Shown here: positions 40,009 to 46,351 of the stretch, one piece after another
Layout of the letters: each line of letters starts with the position of its first letter
Position numbering within the stretch: the first letter of the stretch is position 1
Source: a virus
Length of the DNA: 47,057 nucleotides
Virus record (IMG/VR): IMGVR_UViG_3300009285_000697
Location: 1 to 47,057 of that record
Strand: one strand, 5' to 3'
Translations under genes and position numbers: made by a program
Notes under the pieces: model-generated
Database searches by the model: none
What the model saw: only the letters and a program-made list of their open reading frames with translations
What the model was told of the DNA's origin: nothing

Positions 40009-40424
40009 TTAAGTAGGTCTCCTTTCTCGTAGATGTTGCCGATAATAACCATTTTCTTTGCTTGATCTCGGTGTAGAGGCCAGCCAGTATAGGGGGTTAC
40101 ATCGTAATCATCCCCTTGTTCAGACCACTCCACTACTAAATCATAATTATACTGTTGCGATTCCCCAAAAGTTTCCCGTAAAATATCCCCCTCGTAAATC
40201 TCCCTGCCGTTCTTATCGCGGAGGCCGGTGAATTGCATAACCACTAAGTCATCAAACTTATGCTCGCCCCTACCAAACAGATAGGTATTAAGAACAGCCT
40301 GCCACTCACCCATTAAAACAACTTCACCAAATAAACTAAATCCGCCGAGATTGGGATACTCATAACCACACAACCAAACGTTTTGTTTTTTGTCCCACGC
40401 ACGGAACTTCAACTCACGGCTCAT
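40005..40424 (-). CDS. YopX-family protein
   Basis: ATG at 40424 follows GGAGGTGCCAA. The 139-residue product opens RELKFRAWDKKQNVWLCGY and has FTGLRDKNGREIYEGDILR (about residues 64-82) and a C-terminal VIIGNIYEKGDLL, the hallmark blocks of the YopX family found in many Gram-positive and other phages. The biochemical function of YopX proteins is not established. Confidence 0.85.
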   Translation of the reverse strand: MSRELKFRAWDKKQNVWLCGYEYPNLGGFSLFGEVVLMGEWQAVLNTYLFGRGEHKFDDLVVMQFTGLRDKNGREIYEGDILRETFGESQQYNYDLVVEWSEQGDDYDVTPYTGWPLHRDQAKKMVIIGNIYEKGDLLK

Positions 40425-40609
40425 TTGGCACCTCCACAAAGTCTACATAATTCCCGCCGATGGAATATTCTCCGGCCATACACCTTTTCACTGTAAAGTA
40501 CATCTTCAAGGCACTCAGCTAAAGTAAGTTCTACCGGCTTGACCTTAACTAGTAAGGGACAGTCTGCCTTGAGATGATACAAGCTGGACTTTTCTGGTCT
40601 TACAAACAT
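40421..40609 (-). CDS. Small zinc-binding protein
   Basis: I choose ATG at 40609, which overlaps the ATPase stop as TAATG; ATG at 40618 is also possible. The 62-residue product has YHLKADCPLL near residue 11 and ELCRLCGGAK at the C-terminus, giving His/Cys plus C-x2-C for one zinc. Proteins of this 'H-x(4)-C ... C-x-x-C' form are common in phages. Function unknown. Confidence 0.6.
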   Translation of the reverse strand: MFVRPEKSSLYHLKADCPLLVKVKPVELTLAECLEDVLYSEKVYGRRIFHRRELCRLCGGAK

Positions 40610-41589
40610 TACAGCCATCCTTTCCCAGAACACCCAATACAGGTTCTATTCTCCATTACGGTCTTGTCCCACCTTGTTCCTTTACCTGAGCATTGACCGC
40701 ACATATGGACTTCTTTTAATTTGTTGAGGTAAACACCCTCAGCCATCTCAAAACCAAAGGTCTTGTAATTTGGATTATACCCGTTGAACTCTTTAGCTTT
40801 CTTAAAAAGAAGACGGCCTTCATCAACCGCCCAATAATAAGACGACCTATGCTCTGAGAATTGCCCGCCAATAGCTAGTGTGTTTCCTTCGCCTTTTTGT
40901 AAAACCACTACCGCCATGCCTTTTCTAAGCCGTTGTTGGATAGCTTTTAGGATTGTGGCGATTTTATAAAACTCGTCCTCCATCTCGATCCAATCAATGA
41001 TGTTCAGGTGGTCTGGTTCTATAGCATACTGCCAGTCAGCCTCTTGCCGGATTAGCTCAAACTTCCTGGTGCCATCTGAATTGAATGGTGTTTTCCAACC
41101 CATTAAGTCAGCCCCTTTGGCGAAACGGGCAGGTTGGAACTCGTTCACAAAATAAGACAGACGCCCGTTCCAGTTGTCCATATTCTCCCAGACAAGGTTC
41201 TTACAGAGACACGACTTACCTTTATTAGAGACACCGCCGATGATAAAAAGGTCTTTCTCTCTCATGGTAATATGCCCATCAAAAGGGAAACTTGTTCCGT
41301 CCCGTCCTTTAGGCCAAGAGAAGGGTAATGGTTCTGTGTCAGTATAGTCGTACCAAGGTATTATCTCTTTATCTAAAGAAAGGTATCTATAGAGGCGATT
41401 TAGCTTTTCTAGCCTACCGGCCTTTTGGTCGTTAAAAAGCTTGGTTGTAACCGCGTGGCGGGCGCTTCTGGAGACCGCTTGGAGGTCGCGGCAAATCATG
41501 TCAATGTCAAACGTCTGCCCAATGTGAAACGGCACCCAATCATCCACCAGTTTTGAGACCTGTTTGTAACTGATTGTCGGTTCTTCCAT
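40609..41589 (-). CDS. Replication P-loop ATPase with N-terminal winged helix and DnaJ-type zinc motif
   Basis: The 326-residue product combines three parts. Residues about 1-70 look like a winged helix (TISYKQVSKLVDDWV, TTKLFNDQKAGRLEKLNRLYRYL). Residues about 85-290 form a RecA/DnaB-like ATPase with IIGGVSNKGKSCLCKNL (Walker A, about 116-132), a Walker B-like MAVVVLQKG and a sensor-like region. Residues about 296-325 hold CGQCSGKG and CIGCSGKG, two halves of a DnaJ-type zinc finger. It follows the iteron array directly, so I propose a replication initiator, helicase or helicase loader. Confidence 0.65.
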   Translation of the reverse strand: MEEPTISYKQVSKLVDDWVPFHIGQTFDIDMICRDLQAVSRSARHAVTTKLFNDQKAGRLEKLNRLYRYLSLDKEIIPWYDYTDTEPLPFSWPKGRDGTSFPFDGHITMREKDLFIIGGVSNKGKSCLCKNLVWENMDNWNGRLSYFVNEFQPARFAKGADLMGWKTPFNSDGTRKFELIRQEADWQYAIEPDHLNIIDWIEMEDEFYKIATILKAIQQRLRKGMAVVVLQKGEGNTLAIGGQFSEHRSSYYWAVDEGRLLFKKAKEFNGYNPNYKTFGFEMAEGVYLNKLKEVHMCGQCSGKGTRWDKTVMENRTCIGCSGKGWL

Positions 41590-41595
41590 GCCCCG

Positions 41596-41695
41596 GCTAA
41601 CCCTCGCTAAATCACGCTAAATAAGCTAATTCTGCTAACTTGGCTAATTTGGTTAAATTGGCTAAAACTTACGTTCGGCTGGCTAATTTGGCTAA
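41596..41695. repeat. Iteron array: 10 GCTAA-core repeats, candidate replication origin
   Basis: GCTAA cores start at 41596, 41606, 41616, 41625, 41634, 41643, 41652 (as GTTAA), 41661, 41682 and 41691. Spacing is 10, 10, 9, 9, 9, 9, 9, 21 and 9 bases, so nearly one core per helical turn. The extended unit on the minus strand is TTAGCCAAA. The array fills the intergenic gap ahead of the P-loop ATPase gene. Regular, AT-rich iterons next to a replication gene are the usual form of an iteron origin. Confidence 0.8.
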
Positions 41696-41991
41696 AGTCT
41701 CTCATCGGTAGCTTTCCGCGCTGGGTCGATGTATTTGTTAATTGTGTTCCTGAGGTAGTTGAACTCCGCCCTCATGGAATCGGGGGGCAACTGTCCAATT
41801 TTCTTTGACAGTTCAATTTCTGGCTCCTCAAGGCAAGACCAGAACGGGGTAAGAGTCTTAAGGGGTGGCGACATGAAGGGGTTGCCGCCCGTAAAACAAC
41901 CACGGGATCGCAGCCGCCCGTCCTTTGATAGAAAACAACTTGGTACTCGTTCGCCCCTATTATAAAGTCGTTCGGCTTCGTACCAGTTCAT
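41692..41991 (-). CDS. Hypothetical protein upstream of the iterons
   Basis: The 99-residue product begins MNWYEAERLYNRGERVPSCF (aromatic, charged), has a Gly/Pro-rich middle and a helical C-terminus (EFNYLRNTINKYIDPARK). Its stop TAG lies inside the first iteron, and its ATG overlaps the upstream micro-frame. It might bind DNA at the array, but no motif proves that. Confidence 0.55.
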   Translation of the reverse strand: MNWYEAERLYNRGERVPSCFLSKDGRLRSRGCFTGGNPFMSPPLKTLTPFWSCLEEPEIELSKKIGQLPPDSMRAEFNYLRNTINKYIDPARKATDERL

Positions 41992-42032
41992 TCCATTGCC
42001 GCTATGAGGGTTTCGTTGTCACAATAGGTCAT
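41988..42032 (-). CDS. Possible 14-residue micro-gene coupled on both sides
   Basis: ATG at 42032-42030 lies in an ATGA overlap with the upstream stop, and the TGA at 41990-41988 lies in an ATGA overlap with the next ATG. The 14-residue product is MTYCDNETLIAAME. So short a frame can occur by chance; the double overlap is the only evidence. It may serve only to relay ribosomes to the next gene. Confidence 0.25.
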   Translation of the reverse strand: MTYCDNETLIAAME

Positions 42033-42262
42033 ACCACACTACCCACAATCAGTTCCCAGGGTGAAGTCATCCGCACCTCAGTTAGCCCCCTTCCATTAGG
42101 GTATCTGTGTTCGGTATAACAAGCCTTACACCACGGATGAAGCTGGTCTGGCCTACCGGATGCCTTGTAGAAAAACTCGGTATCCATAGGCCACCATTCT
42201 CCGCATTGAGGGCAACGCTTTTCAACCCAGTTAAACTCAGGTTCATACCGTCTTGTGGGCAT
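42029..42262 (-). CDS. Two-CxxC zinc-finger protein, first gene of replication operon
   Basis: The 77-residue product has CPQCGEWWPMDTEFFYKAS (about residues 17-35) and WCKACYTEHR (about 44-53), the paired zinc module seen at the start of endonuclease-VII-like proteins and small phage regulators. The catalytic part of such nucleases is absent. The ATG lies only eight bases after the -10 box of its promoter, so the mRNA is probably leaderless. Confidence 0.65.
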   Translation of the reverse strand: MPTRRYEPEFNWVEKRCPQCGEWWPMDTEFFYKASGRPDQLHPWCKACYTEHRYPNGRGLTEVRMTSPWELIVGSVV

Positions 42263-42270
42263 CGGTTATC

Positions 42271-42298
42271 AGTATACCCCTGTTCTACGTACTGTCAA
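42271..42298 (-). promoter_or_regulatory. Strong sigma-70 promoter for the replication operon
   Basis: On the minus strand, TTGACA (42298-42293), 16-base spacer, TATACT (42276-42271). The ATG of the first gene follows eight bases after the -10, so the expected start of transcription lies at or within a base or two of the start codon. No Shine-Dalgarno sequence exists between them. Confidence 0.8.
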
Positions 42299-42308
42299 GA
42301 ACTATTTT

Positions 42309-42366
42309 TTAGGCTTGGTGGAGTGTGAAAGTTACGGCGCTTTTAACGCCACCCCACCAAGCCTAA
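42309..42366. promoter_or_regulatory. Large inverted repeat with 13-bp perfect arms
   Basis: TTAGGCTTGGTGG (42309-42321) and CCACCAAGCCTAA (42354-42366) are perfect inverted copies around 32 bases that contain a second GGCG/CGCC hairpin. A T-run precedes the plus-strand stem, so it reads as A-run after the stem on the minus strand, which does not fit an intrinsic terminator for the minus-strand repressor-like gene. It lies between that gene's end and the replication promoter; a regulatory RNA hairpin or protein site is likely. Confidence 0.6.
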
Positions 42367-42399
42367 TCCGCCGCGCCAGGAGGAGGCCAAACGCGGCAG

Positions 42400-42609
42400 C
42401 TACCCCATTACATCCGAGATAATCTTACCGGCTAACTGAGGGTATGCCCTGAGAAAGTGTAGTTTCATTTCGGCGGTGATTTTCCGTTCGTCTATCCGAT
42501 TCACAACTCGATTCCATGCCGCAGGATCAATCTCTGCTTTCAAAACAAACTGCCGCTGGCTCAACTTAAGGGTCTCCCTGAACAGTTCTAACTCGTCAAC
42601 TAAATCCAT
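42400..42609 (-). CDS. Repressor-like HTH protein (Cro/CI type)
   Basis: The 69-residue product has a helix-turn-helix pattern ETLKLSQRQFVLKAEIDPAA and WNRVVNRIDERKITAEMKLHFL (about residues 12-52), like the XRE/Cro family. It sits between the plus-strand early promoter and the minus-strand replication promoter, where a phage switch regulator belongs. The ATG follows its predicted -10 by six bases, so its mRNA may be leaderless like that of lambda cI from pRM. No integrase was found, so lysogeny is unproven. Confidence 0.65.
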   Translation of the reverse strand: MDLVDELELFRETLKLSQRQFVLKAEIDPAAWNRVVNRIDERKITAEMKLHFLRAYPQLAGKIISDVMG

Positions 42610-42615
42610 ACCCCT

Positions 42616-42645
42616 ACCTTACCATAGCCCCTAGCCGCCTGTCAA
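42616..42645 (-). promoter_or_regulatory. Candidate promoter of the repressor-like gene
   Basis: TTGACA (42645-42640) is perfect; the -10 TAAGGT (42621-42616) after 18 bases is poor. The ATG at 42609 follows directly. A good -35 with a poor -10 can mark an activator-helped promoter. Confidence is limited by the -10. Confidence 0.45.
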
Positions 42646-42720
42646 TACCATCTGTTCGATTATAACAATCGTAACCATGCCTCAAGACCAACTCTTAATA
42701 ATACTGTAACTATTGCCCTA

Positions 42721-42749
42721 TTGTGTTTTGGCAACAAGAGGTTTATAAT
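42721..42749 (+). promoter_or_regulatory. Promoter of the main plus-strand early operon
   Basis: TTGTGT (42721-42726), 17-base spacer, TATAAT (42744-42749). The -10 is perfect and spacing optimal. Transcription would start near 42756, ahead of AAAAGGAG and the ATG at 42778. Upstream, the short palindrome CGATT-n5-AATCG at 42657-42671 could be an operator for the repressor-like protein. Confidence 0.75.
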
Positions 42750-42777
42750 GAGGGGCGAGATTGAAAAGGAGTACCAG

Positions 42778-43251
42778 ATGTTAGTGGAGCGCGACACAGT
42801 GATGGACACCATGCGGGGTCGAGGTATGACCCTACAGGCCATCGGCGACATCTTTGAGTTGACACGGGAGAGGGTGCGGCAAGTCACACATAATCCAGTT
42901 AAACCATTGGATATTCAAAAATTAAAGAAATTAGGGGTCATCAGTATCGGACGAACCCTGTTGTTAGTTTGTTCTCAATGTGGTGTAGAGTTTACTGATT
43001 CAAACGTTAAGGCTCGGATCAGGCGCAACACTTCGGGCAACTTTTTCTGTTCCAAACATTGCCAGGGAATATATTTAGGCAAACACTGGGGTATTCAAAA
43101 GGGGCAAGTACTCGCACATCGTGGTTCCAAGTATTCGGTACGATTACCCGAAATAAAAAAATTAATGAGTGAGGGCTATAAGTTGAGCCGCGCATTGAAA
43201 ATACTCAGTATACCCCCCGGGAACTATGCTGTTATAAAGAGGTTGTTATGA
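42778..43251 (+). CDS. Sigma-region-4-like HTH protein with zinc finger
   Basis: ATG at 42778 follows AAAAGGAG. The 157-residue product has GMTLQAIGDIFELTRERVRQV (residues about 16-36, cited by position), nearly identical in form to region 4.2 of sigma-70 factors (h-x-x-I-G-x-x-h-x-h-T-R-E-R-h-R-Q-h). A zinc finger with CSQCGVEF and FFCSKHC follows (about 64-97), and a C-terminal helix-turn-helix-like LSRALKILSIPPGNY. As the first gene of the early operon it could redirect host RNA polymerase; it lacks region 2, so it is not a full sigma factor. Confidence 0.65.
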   Translation: MLVERDTVMDTMRGRGMTLQAIGDIFELTRERVRQVTHNPVKPLDIQKLKKLGVISIGRTLLLVCSQCGVEFTDSNVKARIRRNTSGNFFCSKHCQGIYLGKHWGIQKGQVLAHRGSKYSVRLPEIKKLMSEGYKLSRALKILSIPPGNYAVIKRLL

Positions 43252-43386
43252 AAATCAATAACGAGCGAGCTTAAGGATTTGAAGCAAACCGCCGCCAAAC
43301 TGGAAGCGGTACACGCCGACATCATAAAAGCTATCGCCAAAATCGCTACAAGGGTTGAGAAGGGCATGGTAGCGTCAAATGAATAG
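43248..43386 (+). pseudogene. Small helical gene with +1 frameshift in an A4 run
   Basis: ATG at 43248 (ATGA-coupled to the gene before) leads to a stop after eight codons. If one A of the AAAA at 43250-43254 is skipped, a 45-residue frame opens: MKSITSELKDLKQTAAKLEA and onward, a good amphipathic helix that ends at TAG 43384-43386, overlapping the next ATG. It may be a sequencing error, a decayed gene or translational slippage. A TTG start at 43279 would give only the last 35 residues. Confidence 0.5.
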
Positions 43387-43570
43387 TACGACAGCCGTGG
43401 AGCTTTACACCGCCTATAAAAAGCAGACCCTTGATATTATTGTCGGCATTAAGGTAGTGCCGGTTTATTCTCCGGCGCAAGGGGCGCGGCTTGCTACCCA
43501 GGTTTCAGCCCTTGAAGATTCGATCCACAGGCTTGAGAACTTATTGGGAAAGGATAAAGTCCATGTGTAA
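43379..43570 (+). CDS. Hypothetical small helical protein
   Basis: ATG at 43379 overlaps the preceding frame. The 63-residue product has TAYKKQTLDIIVGIKVVPVY (about residues 10-29) and a C-terminal heptad helix (VSALEDSIHRLENLLGK). It may oligomerise through the helix. Function unknown. Confidence 0.55.
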   Translation: MNSTTAVELYTAYKKQTLDIIVGIKVVPVYSPAQGARLATQVSALEDSIHRLENLLGKDKVHV

Positions 43571-44144
43571 CGCCTTCTCGGCAATCATAACCAAAGATGG
43601 TAGGGTAATCTGGCAAGCGGGTAAAGATTCGCATGACGAGTTACTCGAAATGGCGAAGATTAAAGATGACACTACAGACGGGGATATAATCAAGTTCGCC
43701 AAGATCGAAATTACACCAGACAAAGGGTATTTATTCCCCGAAGACAAGTGGACGCTTAAAGTAGACGAGAACACAACTCCACGCTGGCTAACCAAAAAGA
43801 AAAAGGATTTATGCTGGATAGAGTTTGATAAATGGAAGGAACAAGTCTATCCGGGTATAAATATAACAGAGGCCCGTAATCCTGTAAATCCGTTAAAATT
43901 AGGGAAGCAGATACCGACCACTAAGGACATTGAACTTCTCAAAAAATGGGATTCTTTGTGGGCTTCTTTGAGGGCTTCTTTGGGGGCTTATGCTACAGGG
44001 ATGGTGAATACGACGAAATACTTTCCCGATGTTCAACCACTATGGATATTATGGCACAGAGGGTTTCTCCCGTCTTTTGATGGTGAAACCTGGAGGCTAC
44101 ATTCCGGCGAAAAGGCTGAGATCGTCTGGGAGGGTAAACTCTAA
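43563..44144 (+). CDS. Hypothetical protein of the MCNAFS type
   Basis: ATG at 43563 follows GGGAAAGGATAAAGTCC. The 193-residue product starts MCNAFSAIITKDGRVIWQAG and has KDSHDELLEMAKI, FAKIEITPDKGYLFP and WKEQVYPGINI blocks. I recall similar proteins in phages and some bacteria, without known function. Cys2 at the start recalls the N-terminal nucleophile layout of glutaminase-like proteins, but no other motif of that fold is visible. Confidence 0.55.
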   Translation: MCNAFSAIITKDGRVIWQAGKDSHDELLEMAKIKDDTTDGDIIKFAKIEITPDKGYLFPEDKWTLKVDENTTPRWLTKKKKDLCWIEFDKWKEQVYPGINITEARNPVNPLKLGKQIPTTKDIELLKKWDSLWASLRASLGAYATGMVNTTKYFPDVQPLWILWHRGFLPSFDGETWRLHSGEKAEIVWEGKL

Positions 44145-44659
44145 TGCTTGAAAATTACCAGAAACGCCTATTAGAGATTGCTGGATGGCGCGATAAAGAC
44201 AACGATGGAAATTGGTATTGCTCACAAACGAAGCAATGGCATCCTGCGTCAAGGCTAGAAAATGTTTTGTTCGACTCCCTAGACTGGTTAGAGACTTATA
44301 TCATGCCAGCCGTAAGAGAGAAGTACAAAATTGGTTCGGAACGATTTTCTAAACTGCTAGGTGGTGGTTATATCTACGAACTCTATACTTATCCGCAAGA
44401 CGATAATATTGCTCACGGATACGGCGAAACCAAAGTATTCAGCCTTTTAGAGGCCCTTAAGAATCTAGTAGAGGAGAAGAAAATGAACATTAATAAAGCT
44501 GATGCAAAACGGGTATTAGGATTAATCGCTTATCAGACACCCTCTGTCGGCTTCCTAGAGCTATCACCGATGAATCCCCACCATAGAACCCTCGCGGCGA
44601 AAAATAGCGACGGAATATCCAGACTTGTTAAAACCGCGCCATATAAAATCAATGTTTGA
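44144..44659 (+). CDS. Hypothetical protein
   Basis: The start overlaps the previous stop (TAATG). The 171-residue product has an N-terminal helical part with GWRDKDNDGNWYCSQTKQWHPAS (residues about 14-36), a middle with Gly/Tyr-rich turns and a helical C-terminal half. No family is recognised. Confidence 0.5.
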   Translation: MLENYQKRLLEIAGWRDKDNDGNWYCSQTKQWHPASRLENVLFDSLDWLETYIMPAVREKYKIGSERFSKLLGGGYIYELYTYPQDDNIAHGYGETKVFSLLEALKNLVEEKKMNINKADAKRVLGLIAYQTPSVGFLELSPMNPHHRTLAAKNSDGISRLVKTAPYKINV

Positions 44660-44721
44660 GGGTTGGTATTTTGATAAATCTATCGCCGGGGAACTAATAA
44701 AGGAGTAGCCACAAAGTAAAT

Positions 44722-44985
44722 ATGTTTTACGAACTTCCAAATGCCATACGGTTGTTTGCTCTTATTGCGCTCGTTGGTTTTATTATAGCAGCGATGTGCG
44801 TTGTTAAGCAAATTGAACATTATAATTCAATAGAGGATGGTTCAAAATACCGGATTGAACTTAATGGGGAAGTATTTTACTCTAATTCTTATGAGATAAT
44901 AGACGGGGCTATTACATTTATTGATGCTTTTGGCCGGTATGTAAGTTCGCAATCTGCCTATACTATAATAACTAATAAGGAGTAG
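44722..44985 (+). CDS. Membrane-anchored small protein
   Basis: The 87-residue product has one N-terminal transmembrane helix (about residues 8-28, LFALIALVGFIIAAMCVV) and a soluble beta-rich part that should lie outside the cytoplasm or in the periplasm, depending on topology. The upstream AAAGGAGTAGCCACAAA recurs before the next gene. Function unknown. Confidence 0.55.
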   Translation: MFYELPNAIRLFALIALVGFIIAAMCVVKQIEHYNSIEDGSKYRIELNGEVFYSNSYEIIDGAITFIDAFGRYVSSQSAYTIITNKE

Positions 44986-44991
44986 CCACAA

Positions 44992-45129
44992 ATGATTACC
45001 GTTGAGCTAACTGAAAGTGAACTTGCCTTAATCTCGACTGTCTTAGGACGGTTGAATATGGCAACCGTACCAGAAGACTACACTATGGAAGAAGTCACCG
45101 CGCTTATAGAAAAAATAGATGACGCTTAA
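44992..45129 (+). CDS. Small acidic helical protein (45 aa)
   Basis: ATG at 44992 follows AAGGAGTAGCCACAA. The product starts MITVELTESELALISTVLGR and ends in TMEEVTALIEKIDDA, a common form of small phage protein with two helices. The stop is followed by a third copy of GGAGTAGCC ahead of the next gene. Good ribosome site, clear boundaries. Confidence 0.65.
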   Translation: MITVELTESELALISTVLGRLNMATVPEDYTMEEVTALIEKIDDA

Positions 45130-45141
45130 TAGGAGTAGCCC

Positions 45142-45447
45142 ATGACCATACAGATACCGGAACACAAGAGAATTAAAGTGGGCGACCCGAACTTGTGTCC
45201 ACAATTTCCACCGCATGAATGTAATCTTTGTTCCGAAGAAAACAACGGATGCCCAGCATTAATAATCGAATGCGATAGTGATTGTCCAGGTTGTGCCGCC
45301 GAGGCCATCTTAAAACAGGTTATTGAGATGGTTAAGACAACACAAGCGAGACTAATCTTGGAGCATAATGGCTGCTTATCCGGCGCAGTACTGCTAGAGA
45401 AACGGATATATGATGAACTTCTAACCAAACTAGAGGCTATTAAATGA
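45142..45447 (+). CDS. Cysteine-rich hypothetical protein
   Basis: ATG at 45142 follows TAGGAGTAGCCC. The 101-residue product carries eight Cys in its first 55 residues (NLCPQF, HECNLCSEENNGCPAL, CDSDCPGCAAEA), enough for two metal sites or an iron-sulfur cluster, followed by a helical C-terminus. Unrecognised. Confidence 0.6.
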   Translation: MTIQIPEHKRIKVGDPNLCPQFPPHECNLCSEENNGCPALIIECDSDCPGCAAEAILKQVIEMVKTTQARLILEHNGCLSGAVLLEKRIYDELLTKLEAIK

Positions 45448-45635
45448 GGAGGTGCCTTGTGGAGATCAACAACATGACAGATGAGGAGATGGATAAGGTA
45501 TTCCCAGAAGAGAAATGCCCCAAGCACGGGGCATATAGAGGGGTGTGTATGAAGTGTGAGATGGAATGGGAAGCGTGGGTTAGCCGACAGGAAGCAAACG
45601 CGGAGTTTGGTAAAGCGTGTAGGAGGGATAAATAG
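45444..45635 (+). CDS. Small zinc-binding protein
   Basis: ATGA overlap with the upstream gene. The 63-residue product contains CPKHGAYRGVCMKCEMEWE (about residues 25-43), which offers Cys, His and two more Cys for one zinc. An alternative start at the second Met is possible. Function unknown. Confidence 0.6.
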   Translation: MRRCLVEINNMTDEEMDKVFPEEKCPKHGAYRGVCMKCEMEWEAWVSRQEANAEFGKACRRDK

Positions 45636-45838
45636 TGGGCAAATTATTCATTATAAACCTAATTTGCAACGATGTAATATGGCTTTCGTTTTATTTTGCG
45701 GGAGCCTTAGTTGGTCAAGGTAAAATGATAGGGGTTTTGTTAGCCATCCCTGGAATGGTTGGGTTGGTGGTAATGTCTACCGCTAATTATAATGAGGGCT
45801 TAATAAAAGGCCGAGAAATATGGAGGAGGAATTATTAA
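45635..45838 (+). CDS. Small two-helix membrane protein
   Basis: GTG start at 45635 after AGGAGGGATAAATA. The 67-residue product has hydrophobic segments at about residues 3-27 and 31-49 and a basic tail (GREIWRRNY). It is probably an inner-membrane hairpin. Stop is followed at once by the HNH gene's ATG. Confidence 0.55.
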   Translation: MGKLFIINLICNDVIWLSFYFAGALVGQGKMIGVLLAIPGMVGLVVMSTANYNEGLIKGREIWRRNY

Positions 45839-46351
45839 ATGGATGAACCCATTGTAGCGCAGACTATCATGCCTAGAATAAGAATAGGCACGGATATTTC
45901 CACTAAAGGCGTTATGCCCCAAACAAATAGCGACAGGTTTTGGCGCAAGGTGGATATTGGTTCCGTGGAATGTTGTTGGGAATGGAAGGGTGGTTGTAAA
46001 GTTGATGGATATGGAGTATTTAGTAAGCGAATTGGTGTTGGTGATTATATGAATGTTATAGCTTCTCGATTTGCCTACGAAGATACATACAGGGTTGAGT
46101 TGGGCGAACTCCAAGCCGATCACCTTTGCCGAAATAAACTGTGCTGCAATCCCATACACCTTGAAGGTGTAACTCGATTGGTCAATATGAGGAGGTCAAA
46201 ACCTTTTAGAATATGGAAAAAGAAAACACATTGTGCCCACGGGCATCCTTTCACACAGAACAATACATATATCCGCCCTCTTGGTTCTAAGGAATGCAGG
46301 ATATGTAGGTCGGAAACTATGCGGAAGTTTTACAAAAAGAAGGAGAAATAA
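45839..46351 (+). CDS. HNH endonuclease with N-terminal module shared with its neighbour
   Basis: The 170-residue product begins with a 24-residue segment (PIVAQTI-x-PRIRIGTDIST) that is also the start of the next gene's protein. The rest is a homing-type HNH nuclease: FWRKVDIG, CCWEWKGGCKVDGYGVF (about residues 45-61), then LQADHLCRNKLCCNPIHLE with the catalytic His and zinc-binding Cys (about 92-110), and a C-terminal C-x2-H zinc-like region. It would cut DNA at a specific site. It appears to have captured the neighbour's 5' end. Confidence 0.8.
   Translation: MDEPIVAQTIMPRIRIGTDISTKGVMPQTNSDRFWRKVDIGSVECCWEWKGGCKVDGYGVFSKRIGVGDYMNVIASRFAYEDTYRVELGELQADHLCRNKLCCNPIHLEGVTRLVNMRRSKPFRIWKKKTHCAHGHPFTQNNTYIRPLGSKECRICRSETMRKFYKKKEK

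Noticed and set aside
42400-42609. Evidence for a temperate phage
   Set aside because: The repressor-like gene alone is not enough; no integrase, excisionase, partition gene or attachment site was found.
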